Assembly: GCA_965644295.1 (NCBI GenBank)
Contig: CBFFRP010000315.1
Location: 1-30,946 of the forward strand
Origin: Paraphysomonas bandaiensis
Taxonomy: Eukaryota > Chrysophyceae
DNA: 30,946 nucleotides
Direction: 5' to 3'
How positions within the stretch are numbered: position 1 is the first letter of the stretch; each line of letters begins with the position of its first letter. A program made the position numbers and the translations under genes. This document shows, piece by piece, positions 10,921 through 21,245 of this stretch. Below the pieces are notes generated by a model, which saw only the letters and a program-made list of their open reading frames with translations, was not told the origin of the DNA and did no database searches.

Positions 10921-11290
10921 AAAATTTTCTCTGGGAAACTAACGTGGGCCGCATACATAGTCAGCAGATATTTTTTGCCCGCTCATAGTCAAATGCTTGT
11001 GTGATACAAGGGACACAAATGAGTGTCACATGTGTAGACTCCTTTGGTCCCTGACGAAAAAACAGGCATCCAGGAATGGGCCCACCTCAAGGACATCCAG
11101 GCTAGTTCACCTTAAGGACAGAGAGCAAAATTGGTTGCACTTTGGTGCTAGTACTGACGCTCAAGCAGATTTCGTAGCGTTAAATAGTAGGATATCAGAG
11201 TTAAGCACTAGTTAGTTAAATTGTTTTGCTACATTAGTTCTGACTCTTACACGCCTATAGGTAATAGTCAGACATTCACTACTTAACGTC
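10921..11290. repeat. Dispersed repeat, copy B (longest copy)
   Basis: The left part (10925-11070) matches 25001-25120, sharing catagtcag, then catagtcaaatgcttgtgtg, then aaacaggcatc. The right part (11125-11290) matches both 1-190 and 25160-25222, sharing gcgttaaata. Together the three copies define a unit of roughly 300-370 bp. The ends do not form obvious terminal inverted repeats. Confidence 0.65.
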
Positions 11291-11292
11291 CA

Positions 11293-11316
11293 ATTCTAAC
11301 ATTCTAACATTCTAAC
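11293..11316. repeat. Three tandem copies of attctaac
   Basis: Three perfect 8-bp units in a row, just past dispersed-repeat copy B. The surrounding DNA to about 11600 holds no supported gene. Confidence 0.85.
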
Positions 11317-11600
11317 CTATCAACTGATATCAAAGAAATACCATCAATAAGCTAAATTGGCGAAAAGTCCTTCTAACTGGGATATTTTAGCAAGAGCATA
11401 AACTCATTTAGGCAATATCTTAGCTATACGATTAAAAAACGAGGACAGGAGGGATAGAAGCCTTTCCACCTCCAAACCCCGAAAGTGGCTTCTTTCCGTG
11501 ACAATTTCTCCCTCTTTCTCCTCGATTTTATTTAATATATACTACCCTAAAATCTCAGGTATACACATGTTTTCGCAAGTTTAATACAGCTCATGAAGTA

Positions 11601-11891
11601 CTACTTCACACAACGGAGAAGTATAAATGATAAAGTGGGTAATACACTCGGTAATATGTTACGGCAACCGTCTTGTTGAATGTAATTTCCGCATTGTGAT
11701 GAAGAAAGCCTTGAGTTACGACACATATTGCTACTGAAAATTACATTCCAATAATCTAAATTTCGTCCTGCCCCAGAAAGACATACAACTCGAGAAGTTG
11801 CCACAATCTTTGTCGAATATTCATTCCTACTATCTGACGGACTAAAGAAAACGATAGTGAGACGGCTATCATTAGTACTAACCATATAGAA
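11601..11891 (-). CDS. Doubtful ORF, no recognisable domain
   Basis: An open frame from the ATG at 11891 encodes about 96 aa with no recognised motif, signal peptide or membrane span. Further small ORFs overlap on both strands at 11921-12156, including one on the plus strand (11934-12140) that ends next to a GTGAGT donor-like site. Any of these could be exons of an unrecognised gene or chance frames. Their position downstream of the papain-fold gene allows them to be 3' exons of it, but I found no convincing join. Confidence 0.15.
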   Translation of the reverse strand, partial: FYMVSTNDSRLTIVFFSPSDSRNEYSTKIVATSRVVCLSGAGRNLDYWNVIFSSNMCRNSRLSSSQCGNYIQQDGCRNILPSVLPTLSFILLRCVK

Positions 11892-12487
11892 CATCGAAAG
11901 TATCACACAGATATATACGCCTACAACGATATAATGAATACATCTCTCACGTACCTAGAGATCGTTTTAGTGATACCTTCAGGCGAGATTGAATACAAGG
12001 ATGCTGGAGGGGGTTGGATAGAAAATAAACTTTCTCCGCCAAATTTATCCCGTAATAAGGAGCGAGCAAGATTACTCTCGTCGGAGCTTCCGGTGCTCCG
12101 TTTTCCCGAACATAGCATCGGGAACGAAGATGATGTGTGAGTATCCTTTTATACAAGTTATATAAGCATAATAGCGTTAAAATAAGTTAACGAGGCTAAT
12201 ATGTAACTCAAAGTGTACCACAGAAAAGTTGATACGCAAAACGAAGTAGTGTCAAGGTATTAATCTCACTTTATGGGATCTGTTCCTTCCATGATGCCGA
12301 CCAACCAGCTGCCCCCAAACCCAAGAACTCGAACATAATCCGCACGATACACACATGTGCCTAGTGGTACACGTAATTACAGTAATACTTAAGTAGTACG
12401 GTATAATGCTGTATATTGAGGGATGCTTTCTTAGTCGAAGAGGCAAAAATAGTAGGTTCAAAGCGCATTTAGATTTTTCAATAGGTG

Positions 12488-14206
12488 CTACAAAGTGCTG
12501 TGATACCTGTCAACAGATAAAACCGTCGTGTCTTGTGTACATTCCCACTGCGAAAGACATTCTCCACCTATTAATGCCTCGACATTTATGAGGCCTCCTG
12601 CTCCAACAATAACTCCCTCAGAAGACCTCACACGACCGTGTAAAATATAAACCAGAGGGCTGTGGGAGCTCTTAGAGTGAATCAGTATAGCTCCAGCATT
12701 ATGAGACTGTATCTGACTTCCGTGTAAGACATATTCAAATAAGTCACCTATGGGGATATTCCGAAGGGGTTGAATTGCAGTCAAGTGCGCTATAAGTGAT
12801 GTAACGGCCTTGACATGGGAGTCAGTGGGAGCAATCAATGGTTCGATATCATGATTTATAGACTGTAAACCGCCCATTATTTCTTTATTGTGAGCAACGC
12901 TACACTCAACTCTTACACCATTCGGCTTAAGAATAGCAAGACTATGTTCATTTACGTCGTTGGAACTTGAAGCTGGAATTCGGATTCTATCTTCTCCAGT
13001 ATGGGAAGATGTGGTATCCAAGATTGATAATATGCGACTATGCATAAGTGTCGAACGTGTTGAGCCTTCCATACCCGTCCCAGTCGTATTAGCTACTATA
13101 TACTTCAATGAGCCATTGTGTACATCCACGAGCATATTTCCAGTATTAGCTATCCTATTATTAACTCTTGTTGGGGAAGTGGAAGTTTGCTTCTGAACTA
13201 TCGTAAGGAGGTCATTGGGACCAAATGAAAGCAGAAGAGGGCGGCTGCAAGATGGAGACAACCACAAATCTGTCCCATTACTACTGTCAAAGGACAATTC
13301 TATCCATATGTTAGACACTGACATATAGAATTGGTGGATCATATATACCTCTCGGGTTTAAAACGATATCTGGAGAGAAAAAAGTTCCCGGAACTAAATC
13401 TACTCCCCCAGTATTGTTAGACGAAGAAAATTCACTCGGAGTGTATGTGTGCCGTTTTCGATACGAGGCAAGTATTCCCAACTCCTCATAAACCGACGCC
13501 ACCAGCTGACTACAAAAGAACATATCACCTGACTCACCGACTGGGTGATCCGTCCCTATATATTTACAATGTCCACTACCCATGTGCAGAGAAGCCAAGT
13601 GGTCTTCCAGGCCATCAATACGATTTCGAATAGCAATATTTGAAAGAGAGGGCGGATCTAAGTTTCCCAATATCAGTTCATTCTTGAGATGGTCGGCATC
13701 GTGTGTTATCGATGACACCTTCGACTTCCACGCTCTACATTCTGCACAAAATCAAAATAACGTAAATATTCATGAGCAAGTAATGTACCATCGCAAGATA
13801 AACTAGATAAAAGTGCACTGGTCATATCTATCATAGAAGAATTGTATTTTCTACCCACATAGGGTTTGATACATTCATTCAATTTCGAGTCGAATTCAGA
13901 ACTAACCGGCGTTAGCAATTTTCGCACAGCAATCTTATCACATCTTGTGCGCTGCAAACGCTCTACTAGCGATCGACGAGTTATGCCGCCAACATTCGCC
14001 TCTACAATGTCCAGAGTGCCTGACGGGTTTCTGACTACTATTCCCACATGATCCCAACACGATCCGGTACCCAATTTCGCTCCTATACATATACATGCTG
14101 CCAAGGGAGGCATTGCAAGGCATTGTCGGGAAAAGAGAATAATATCTCCCGGGCTCACACGTACTTGCCACGACTGGTCTTGGCCGATACGAATCACTTC
14201 CTTCAT
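12488..14206 (-). CDS. Permuted papain-fold (YiiX/NlpC-P60-like) protein with a cNMP-binding-like C-terminal domain
   Basis: Predicted exons 14206-13789, 13741-13349 and 13317-12488, about 546 aa. Intron 1 (47 nt, GTACAT..GTGCAG) resembles other short introns here; intron 2 would be only 31 nt (GTATAT..GTCAG) and may instead be a frameshift. Residues 1 to about 260 carry the order typical of circularly permuted NlpC/P60 hydrolases: PGDIILFSR, then WDHVGIVV with the candidate catalytic His, a DIVEANVG strand with a conserved-type Glu, then FFCSQLVASVYEELGIL with the candidate Cys. The C-terminal ~100 residues resemble a cyclic-nucleotide-binding beta barrel (SPLVYILHGRV, then VIVGAGG, EALIGGE, TTVLSVDR), but the phosphate-cassette arginine is not evident. 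The substrate may be an amide or thioester. The last exon may continue after a donor-like GACAG|GTATC at about 12500. It is divergent to the cyclase-like gene, 468 bp away. Confidence 0.6.
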
Positions 14207-14674
14207 TGGTGTAACTAACTCTCTTCTGACGGGCCTTTCTGTTATCAGTCACTTTATCGGCTATGTGAATAAAACCTACGAATGGTAGCTATAATCCAAC
14301 GTGCTTCGTAAAGCAGTGTGCATGAGTTTCTGAATACTTCAATAAGACAGACAGCAAACCCTTAAATTCTTTCATCAATTCTCAACAGATAATATACACG
14401 GGTAGCTGTACGGAGTACGGGCTACAGGGGTGATGAAAAGGTAACTGAAAACTGAAAACTGAAAACTAAATATGGATATGACAGTTTGTATAGAAGTTCT
14501 AGGAATTCCTATATGTCTGTGAAAGATATTTGGTGAAGTTCAACAGCTTTTGCAGAAATGTTCTGCTGGATATCATCATGAGCACTAGTGACAGAAATAT
14601 CCTAACTATGCTCTATTTACAGTCCCTCAACCCCCTGCTAACTATACTATACATGTAAACTATATATTTAACAC
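14207..14674. promoter_or_regulatory. Shared divergent intergenic region with a short tandem repeat
   Basis: 468 bp separate the two start codons, so both promoters must lie here or within the genes. It contains 3.4 tandem copies of ACTGAAA at 14444-14467. No ORF or RNA gene is evident. A core promoter cannot be assigned by eye. Confidence 0.4.
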
Positions 14675-17600
14675 ATGCTGAAAGATCCTTCTAAAATATC
14701 GTATTCATCGAAATGTCGCACAAGCATATCTCACCGAGACAAACAATATGCTACATTAATGGCGGATTATCTGGATAAGGCCATATCTGACCCACATGCG
14801 CTTGCTGAATGTATCCCTTTCTTTCCTCGCCGTTTCAATCAGATTCCTCGAAGTGAGAGTCGACTACAAATCTCCGGGTGTTGTATGCTAATACAGATAT
14901 CTGGGTTGTGTGATCTTATATCTGACTTCTGCTTTGGAAAAGACTTCGAATCTGTCATTAGGAACCGTTTGTCACGTGTAAACACTGTCATTGAAACTAT
15001 TATTCAATGTGTGTATTCATATTGTGGTGACGGTATGTAACAACTGATTTTATCATTTCCCACTTGATCATATGTTGCAGTCATTAGTCTTCACACCGGC
15101 AGCCTTTTGTGTCTCTTCCATCATTCAACTGAACACGATACCATTTCAGATTGCTCTCTCAAAGCAGCTAAATGTGGTCTGCAACTCACACAGACACAGT
15201 TTGAGGGAGTTGAGCTTCGAGTGGCAATAACTTGCGGGAATATGAATTTCTCTGTGTTAGGTGGATACAATGGCAAGTGCAGCTTTCTATTGAGTGGAGA
15301 CTGCGTTGACGCAATTGACCACTATCTTACAATTGCTAAACCTCAGGAACTTATAATATCTGATAATTTGTACCTTGTGATAGCAAATGACTTTGCTGTG
15401 GCTACAGCAGCTTCAGGTGCACGTGTCACTGGCATTCGTCAACGATCTTTGCTCACCATGAAATGTCGACTTCCATCTTGGGATATCGAATCTGTCTCCA
15501 GCAGTTGCATTAATGACTCCCTTCTCGAGAGCAATGATATAGACGAATTTGCTCATAGCTATGGAGAGATTGGAGATCGCGACCTAGTTTCTTGTATTCC
15601 CTTGCCTGTTGTAGAGGCTGTTGTCAGCAAAACTGTACCTGAAAGCTATTCCTTACATAAGGTCACAGCTCTGTTAATGCGATTGGATAATTATTCGTCA
15701 GAGGAGCACGATGATATAAGTGACTTACAACCCTACATATTTTCTATGCAAAAGTGTCTTGATGAATGCGGAGGAATGTTGCAGCGATTTATTATTGATG
15801 ACAAGGGTTGTATACTGATAGGTCTCTGGGGTGTTCCAACTGCGAATCATACGTCGAATTGCTCTAGAGCCCTTCGCTGTGCGGTGATGATGAGAAACGA
15901 GGCAAAGAAGCTATTGCATGATGTCTCAATTGGTATTACCACTGGATACGCCTACTGTGGAATTCTTGGTACAGATTATAGACGGGACTATGTTGTTTTT
16001 GGCAAATCAATTGAACTAGCTGTTGGCTTGATGGTTCACGCGGAAGGGCGCGTTCTGATCGATGATGAAACGATTGACCGTCTTGGATTAGACATTGCTT
16101 CCAATACTTGCCTCACTGAACCTGTAGTATTGCCGGGACAATCTTCTGACGCAGTGTATCATAGCTATGTTAGTCCTGTTCCGTTTTCTGCACACACGCG
16201 CGATGTTCGCCCTGACAAGGATATTATATTGGAGAAATACATTCGCCGAGCTCTTTGTAGTGTGTTAGAAGTGAAAGATGGGACGTCCTGTATTATATCT
16301 GAGATCTCGTCAACTTCTTCCTGCTCTACAGCATCAGATGGAGATTTTTCTATTACCAAGCTTTCTCCTAGCAGTCGACGTCAAATACTTTCCGACACAT
16401 CACGTAGTAATGTAACGCCAGCAGGAAATGTGCTGATCATCACTGGTACGTCAGGATCCGGGAAGACCTCAATAGCGAATAGCTTTGTGCGACGATTTGT
16501 TTCTCGGGATACTTTTACAAGAGACAAGTCACCTCGCAATACATGTGCTAATGCGGTGTTCATTCCACTTACTGATGCGGATGACGTTTCGTGCGGCAGT
16601 CTGCGTAAGATCTTTTTTTCTCTCTTCGACTGGTTCGGCATGTACTCTGAAAATTGTCAAAAGAATTTCATGGTACGTATGATTGGTGGAGCATTTCCCT
16701 CGTACTCGGCTACGGCAGCTGTGCTGCAACTATTTCCTGTGATTACGAAGGTTCTTAATGTTAATTGGGATTGGGGAATATCGATTTCTGCAGAAGACCT
16801 CAAGATATATAATGGCTATTCTAATTATCGAGTAGATCGGACTGACACTGACATTATTGCCGATCTCCTGTTATATATTCTTTCCGACAACGTCCCAGTG
16901 CTGTGTATTGATGACGCGCACTTTATGTGCTCATTTTCATGGGGAGTAATCACTCGGTTATGCATACTCGGACCCGGTCCCGTGGTAATTCTCACTATTC
17001 GGGTGAACAGTGCACCAATTTCCAACTCCACTTCTGATGTGATTAAGTTCCGACCTAGTCAAGGAAAGCAAGTAGGAGAAAATCAACTCATAGAATTGCC
17101 GCGATACAACAGCTTTACTAGTGCAACTGCTGTAATGGATAATTCCGAGTCAATTATCCCCGTAAGGTGAAGTTAATTATTTGTAATGGTATTACTCTTA
17201 TGCAGCTGCAGGCATGCCACTGAGTTCTCGACGTTATTGCAATCTTTGCCATGCCGGCAGGTTCATAAAATTCATTTACGTAATCTTTCCACACGAAGTG
17301 TGAAAAAGATATTACGACGACACTTTACAAGCAACTTTTCCGAGTCGGACGTTACTTGCCTCGGCCAATTAACGCTTGCCAATCCCTTTTTTTTGTGGAA
17401 GTTTATTGATTTTGCTAATACCATTTGCCACAGTGATATTGAGAGCGCGTTACTTCGTGTCCACAACACTGGCATCATATCTACACTAACCAATGTCTTA
17501 TCGGAAACTGACCTTGCAGTTCTACGTACGGCTGGTGTTATAGGAGAGCAGTTTTATATAGACGTACTGCGAGATGTCCTCCCACGATATCTCTGTACCT

Positions 17601-18302
17601 ACCTTTACTCCGCATTGACTTCGTTGGAGGCTAATGGCCTTATAGTTCCGCTTGCCGATGGATTTTTTAGCTTCAGCAATGGACTGATTCGCATGTATAT
17701 ATATGAACAAGTTCCTCAAAGGTAACAGCCTGTTTATCTGCACAAAATTCGTTCATTCCGATTTATGATCAGTGATGCTGTTGCTCTACATGGCAAGATC
17801 GCAGCTGCGATGGAGAAAATGTATTCATATAACTGCATTAGCCACTGTGAGAGGTAAGTAATGTTTCTCCCGTTTATATTGCATTCGCTTATTCTTTTGT
17901 CGCATTAGCATTTGCTATCACTACACAATGAGCAACCAGAAGAAGATGACTGCTAAGTGGGCATGTGCAGCCGCAAACAGTTACTTATTGCGTGGAGATA
18001 TCATTTCTGCCATGCCTTATATGGATGTAGCAATGCTCAGTGGTTTGGGGCGTTCGAGCACCTTGAAACTTCTGGGTTTATTATCTAAGTCCATAGGAAT
18101 AACTCGGGAACGAATGAAAAATTCCAACAACGAGATTATTCCACCACCTGTTTTGAACGATTTATTATGCAGACAGGAATCTATGTGTGTAAGACTTCGT
18201 CGTCGCCAAAACTTTTTTTTTGGGTTGGTGAATACTGTGAATCATATATTAAGCGGGGCTCGATTTTCAAATCACAGGAAAATTTATGTAGATTGCTCAT
18301 AA
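14675..18302 (+). CDS. Soluble adenylyl cyclase (ADCY10)-like protein with degenerate cyclase sites and an NTPase module
   Basis: Five exons: 14675-15032, 15081-17166, 17212-17721 (or from 17206), 17773-17853 and 17909-18302, about 1142 aa. Introns are 48, 45, 51 and 55 nt; the first is phase 1 and the rest phase 2. Residues ~65-200 form cyclase domain 1 (LIQISG, CGDVISLHTGSLLCLF); ~312-445 form domain 2 (ALLMRLDNY, DDKGCILIGLWG, VSIGITTGYAYCGILG). An NTPase follows, with Walker A GTSGSGKTS at 575-583 and Walker B VLCIDDAH (DD at 730-731). A helical STAND-like region ends in a TPR-like segment (KWACAAANSYLLRGDI). This is the layout of animal soluble cyclases, which are bicarbonate-stimulated. 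Here the aspartates of domain 1 are Gln74 and Gly126, and domain 2 has Val424, Glu431 and Gly435 where Thr, Asn and Arg are expected. It is shorter than the roughly 1600-aa animal enzyme. Cyclase activity is unlikely; NTPase activity is plausible. Confidence 0.85.
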
Positions 18303-18510
18303 TTCTATGACTCAGACTGGGGAATAGGTTATTACATAAATTTACCGTGGAGCATTCGTCTTAGATATTTGTATGTAGAGTGCGAAGTCGTATTGGTTGA
18401 ACATTTATCGTATGTGATGATAACGTTTACAACGGTGTTCATTAGATTTATTTTATTGCCTGTACTGTATGACGCCTTGTTATTCTATGGTATCGATTGA
18501 TATTTTTTAC

Positions 18511-18516
18511 AATAAA
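18511..18516 (+). terminator. Polyadenylation signal AATAAA of the cyclase-like gene
   Basis: AATAAA lies 209 bp after the stop codon and is the first such hexamer I noticed downstream on this strand. The region from 18303 to 18863 otherwise holds no supported gene. Confidence 0.5.
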
Positions 18517-18855
18517 AAGTCTGAGAGTATTGTATAATAGGAATGGTATTGCAAATCTCTGTTAAACATGGTTTGTTAAAGAAGTTATTTTATTTTATGA
18601 TGGCGTATCTCTTTTCGTTGTCGCAGTTATTTAACACAAGTCCTTGCTGTACACAGTACACAATACTAGAGTATTTTTTTCTTAATTTCGATATATATAT
18701 GAGTATAACTAGCTTTGACCTAGAAAATCCAGGATAACACAACTAGTGCATAGTATCGCACACATAGTTATCAGCCTTCGTGCATCAAAAACAACGCCGA
18801 CTACTGTCAAAGACTAAAACAACAGCTTTAGCGGCAGTTATTTTACAATGACATA

Positions 18856-18863
18856 CCGCCTAG
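18856..18863. repeat. Target-site duplication of the hAT element, left copy
   Basis: ccgcctag, identical to 20929-20936. Eight base pairs is the hallmark length of hAT insertions. Confidence 0.85.
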
Positions 18864-19897
18864 TAGGGTTGCGATTAATTAACTGCGATTAAATTGCGTA
18901 GCTAAGTTTTGAGCAAATTCAGTAGCAATTATTAGTTATAGCTCTAGCGATTATAATTGTAAGTAATTCCAATTTAAATGCCAATTATTGTCTTTTCCTC
19001 ATTTCGTCTCAGAAAAAGCTTTTTTCTGACCTGATTTGGGCTCAACAGGGCGTTCATATCAGCACCGGGCAAATATAGACATTCAACTTCAATATTCGCT
19101 TCAACATAAGCTCACTTCTATCTTTATTATAATATTGACAATCGTATGTATGAATGTGATTTCATTATTTTACACATTATAGAGAAACCACGATCATGAG
19201 CCGAATATCAAGAGCAGATCATCAAACACTCCAAGTTATATTCCATCCTTCATAATGAGGTCAGTGCAAGTGATCTGTCTTCATATCCAGGACTTCGAAA
19301 CATCTTCAAGAATATTACAGGAAAGTTTAAGTGTCATATCTGATGTTATATAGGTGGTTAGGAGCAGTGGCACCCAGTTCTTTCAGGGTTTGGGCCATAT
19401 CATCGTGCTTCTCAGGATATCATACACACATCATTCGATCAGGTGTACTTGCAGAGGTTAAACCTGCTGTATATGAATGTGATGATGATGCTAATCAAGG
19501 CAATATGAAGCCTCTCTTGCGCCTACAACTGTTCACATTCATTATCACACTTATGTACAAATTTCAACACCTCGCAGTTGCTATTCCCTCAGTATTCTTC
19601 TGTGGTAAGAGTACATTAGTTGTAGCTGTTATAGAAACTTGGGGTTTATTGTGTTGAGTTGATCTAGTACTATTTCTACTCCCTAAGCATACAGTATACA
19701 TATATATCATTGATTTGAAACTATATGAGTTCTCATTTATTTTCTTAATGTTCATCAGGAAACATCTATCTCTTAATACAGTAAGCATGCTACAAATAGC
19801 TATACAATCTAATATCACAACCGTTCTCATGTAATAGTCAGATATTCTTACTTAAAATATAATATCAACTTTTCAACGTCATCAGGATAAGCTACGA

Positions 19898-20009
19898 TTT
19901 AACCGAGGGATAAGGAGTATCATCCCTTGTCTAAATTTTAAAACTCGGGCTTGTTGCCCTCGTTTCAAAATTTTGAGCGCGGACAGCCTCCTTATTGTCC
20001 GTGGTTAAA
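19898..20009. mobile_element. Foldback/MITE-like hairpin nested in the hAT element
   Basis: About 112 bp forming one long imperfect hairpin. The left arm starts tttaacc, then ataaggag, aaatttta and ctcgggc. The right arm mirrors it with gccctcg, aaaatttt, ctccttat and ggttaaa, around a loop of about 5 nt (ttgtt). The ends contain TTAA, which could be a TTAA target duplication. It has no coding capacity. It lies beyond the stop codon of the transposase remnant. Confidence 0.6.
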
Positions 20010-20073
20010 CATAACTTAATTAAATTAGCTTCTCATTACAAGCATGTACAGCAACTTCAACTGTACTTGCATT

Positions 20074-20570
20074 TCACAAAAGCCTATTAAAGTGCAATAA
20101 CATAAGGGCCTCCAATTGAGGTGCCGTAGATTTGCGCAGATTACTCATATTGGTTTTTGTTCTACTGAAAAGCCTTTCTACACAATTAGTAGTGGAGTAA
20201 ATATGCTTCAAGTAGTGGTACTTAGTTGGTTTGGCCGTGCATAATCACTCTTGTTCTTGGTGCGCTTGGTGCCTTCTCGTAAGTAAGTCGACACCATCAT
20301 CTTCTTTCTATCCAACAGAAAACGTTTGAGTTGCGCCTTCTTAGGTCGAGTGAGATTGTCCTCCATTCCGCTTTGGACTTTCACAACAGCATTTTCGAAG
20401 GTTTGATTCATAATTATGTCCGCATCCGCACCAAGGTGATGGCTAGTACTAAGGAATTTCTGAAATAAGGTATTGAATAAGAAACACACATCACTAAGGT
20501 CGGCCTGTTCGGTGCTACCTCCGAGTTCTCTTACCTCCGCTGTTAAGCGATCTAATTTAGCCTGTGTCAC
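20074..20570 (-). pseudogene. hAT transposase C-terminal remnant, frameshifted
   Basis: Two overlapping minus-strand frames. The upstream one (20570-20208, open with no ATG at its start) contains DIIMNQTFENAVVKVQSG. The downstream one continues to a TGA at 20074 and encodes CVERLFSRTKTNMSNLR followed by a QLEALMLLHFNRLL-type end. This is the hAT dimerisation motif, with its ERxFS core and terminal leucine-rich helix. The frame changes around 20208-20215. The BED finger and most of the catalytic core are absent. Confidence 0.75.
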
Positions 20571-20928
20571 TGCATTTGGGATTAATTTGTTGATCTCGTC
20601 GCCAAAATTGCACCTGCCCAGATTGGTAAGAGTAAGATTGTCAAAGTACTTATTAGATGGATCGAGCTGAACTTAGCCTTGTAGCTGAAGGTCAAGAGGA
20701 AAGAAACGTAATCGACCATACAAAGAAAGAAATATATAATGCGAGGCCAACCTTCCCACCATTTTAATAGCCATTAAGGGCGATAAAAGGCTATCGTGCT
20801 TAATGCTTTCCAAGTTCTAATTCTAATATGTCTTTATACTAAATAGTATATATATGCAAAATATTACGTACATTCCATGCAATTTAATTGCAATTAACTG
20901 CAATTCAAGTAATTGTCACGCAGCCCTG

Positions 20929-20936
20929 CCGCCTAG
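20929..20936. repeat. Target-site duplication of the hAT element, right copy
   Basis: ccgcctag, identical to 18856-18863. Confidence 0.85.
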
Positions 20937-21245
20937 TGAACACTTTACTTGTTAGTACCATTGTTCTGTTTGAACCACTTCTGTATACACAAAATAATTC
21001 TATATACACTATTATTAGCTGTCTAAAGTAAAAAAGTGGATATAGTAGATTGTGTTCACACTTCACACTGTTGCTCTGTAGAAACTACTGGACCTATTAT
21101 ACGAAACTTACATCGACTTGCTTGCTGGCCATCAAAGATTCATCGCTCTATATTTTATTTATACCTTCCCACCAACACGTCTGAAAGCTTGATACAAGGG
21201 TGTGGGATGGCTGAGAACTGATATGAAGTGATTAGATCTAGCTGA
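20937..21245. other. Intergenic, nothing recognised
   Basis: AT-rich DNA between the hAT element and the 3' end of the TMEM70-like gene. Only a short ORF without features is present. Confidence 0.5.

Larger units (their letters stand above)
18864..20928 (-). mobile_element. Decayed hAT-superfamily DNA transposon
   Basis: A 2065-bp element bounded by an 8-bp target duplication ccgcctag (18856-18863 and 20929-20936). The left end begins TAGGGTTGCG; the right end, reverse-complemented, begins CAGGGCTGCG, an imperfect terminal inverted repeat. Both subterminal regions carry repeated TGCGATTAA or TGCAATTAA-like words, likely transposase-binding sites. An 8-bp duplication and the hAT dimerisation motif inside (see the transposase remnant) fix the superfamily. 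Most of a normal 600-700-aa transposase is missing, so it is probably non-autonomous. Confidence 0.85.

Noticed and set aside
12406-12591. Plus-strand 61-aa ORF
   Set aside because: Overlaps the end of the papain-fold/cNMP gene in antisense and lacks motifs.
18543-18737. 64-aa plus-strand ORF after the cyclase-like gene
   Set aside because: AT-rich chance frame beyond the polyadenylation signal; no recognised domain.
19331-19657. 108-aa plus-strand ORF inside the hAT element
   Set aside because: Opposite strand to the transposase remnant, with no transposase motif; probably chance in decayed DNA.
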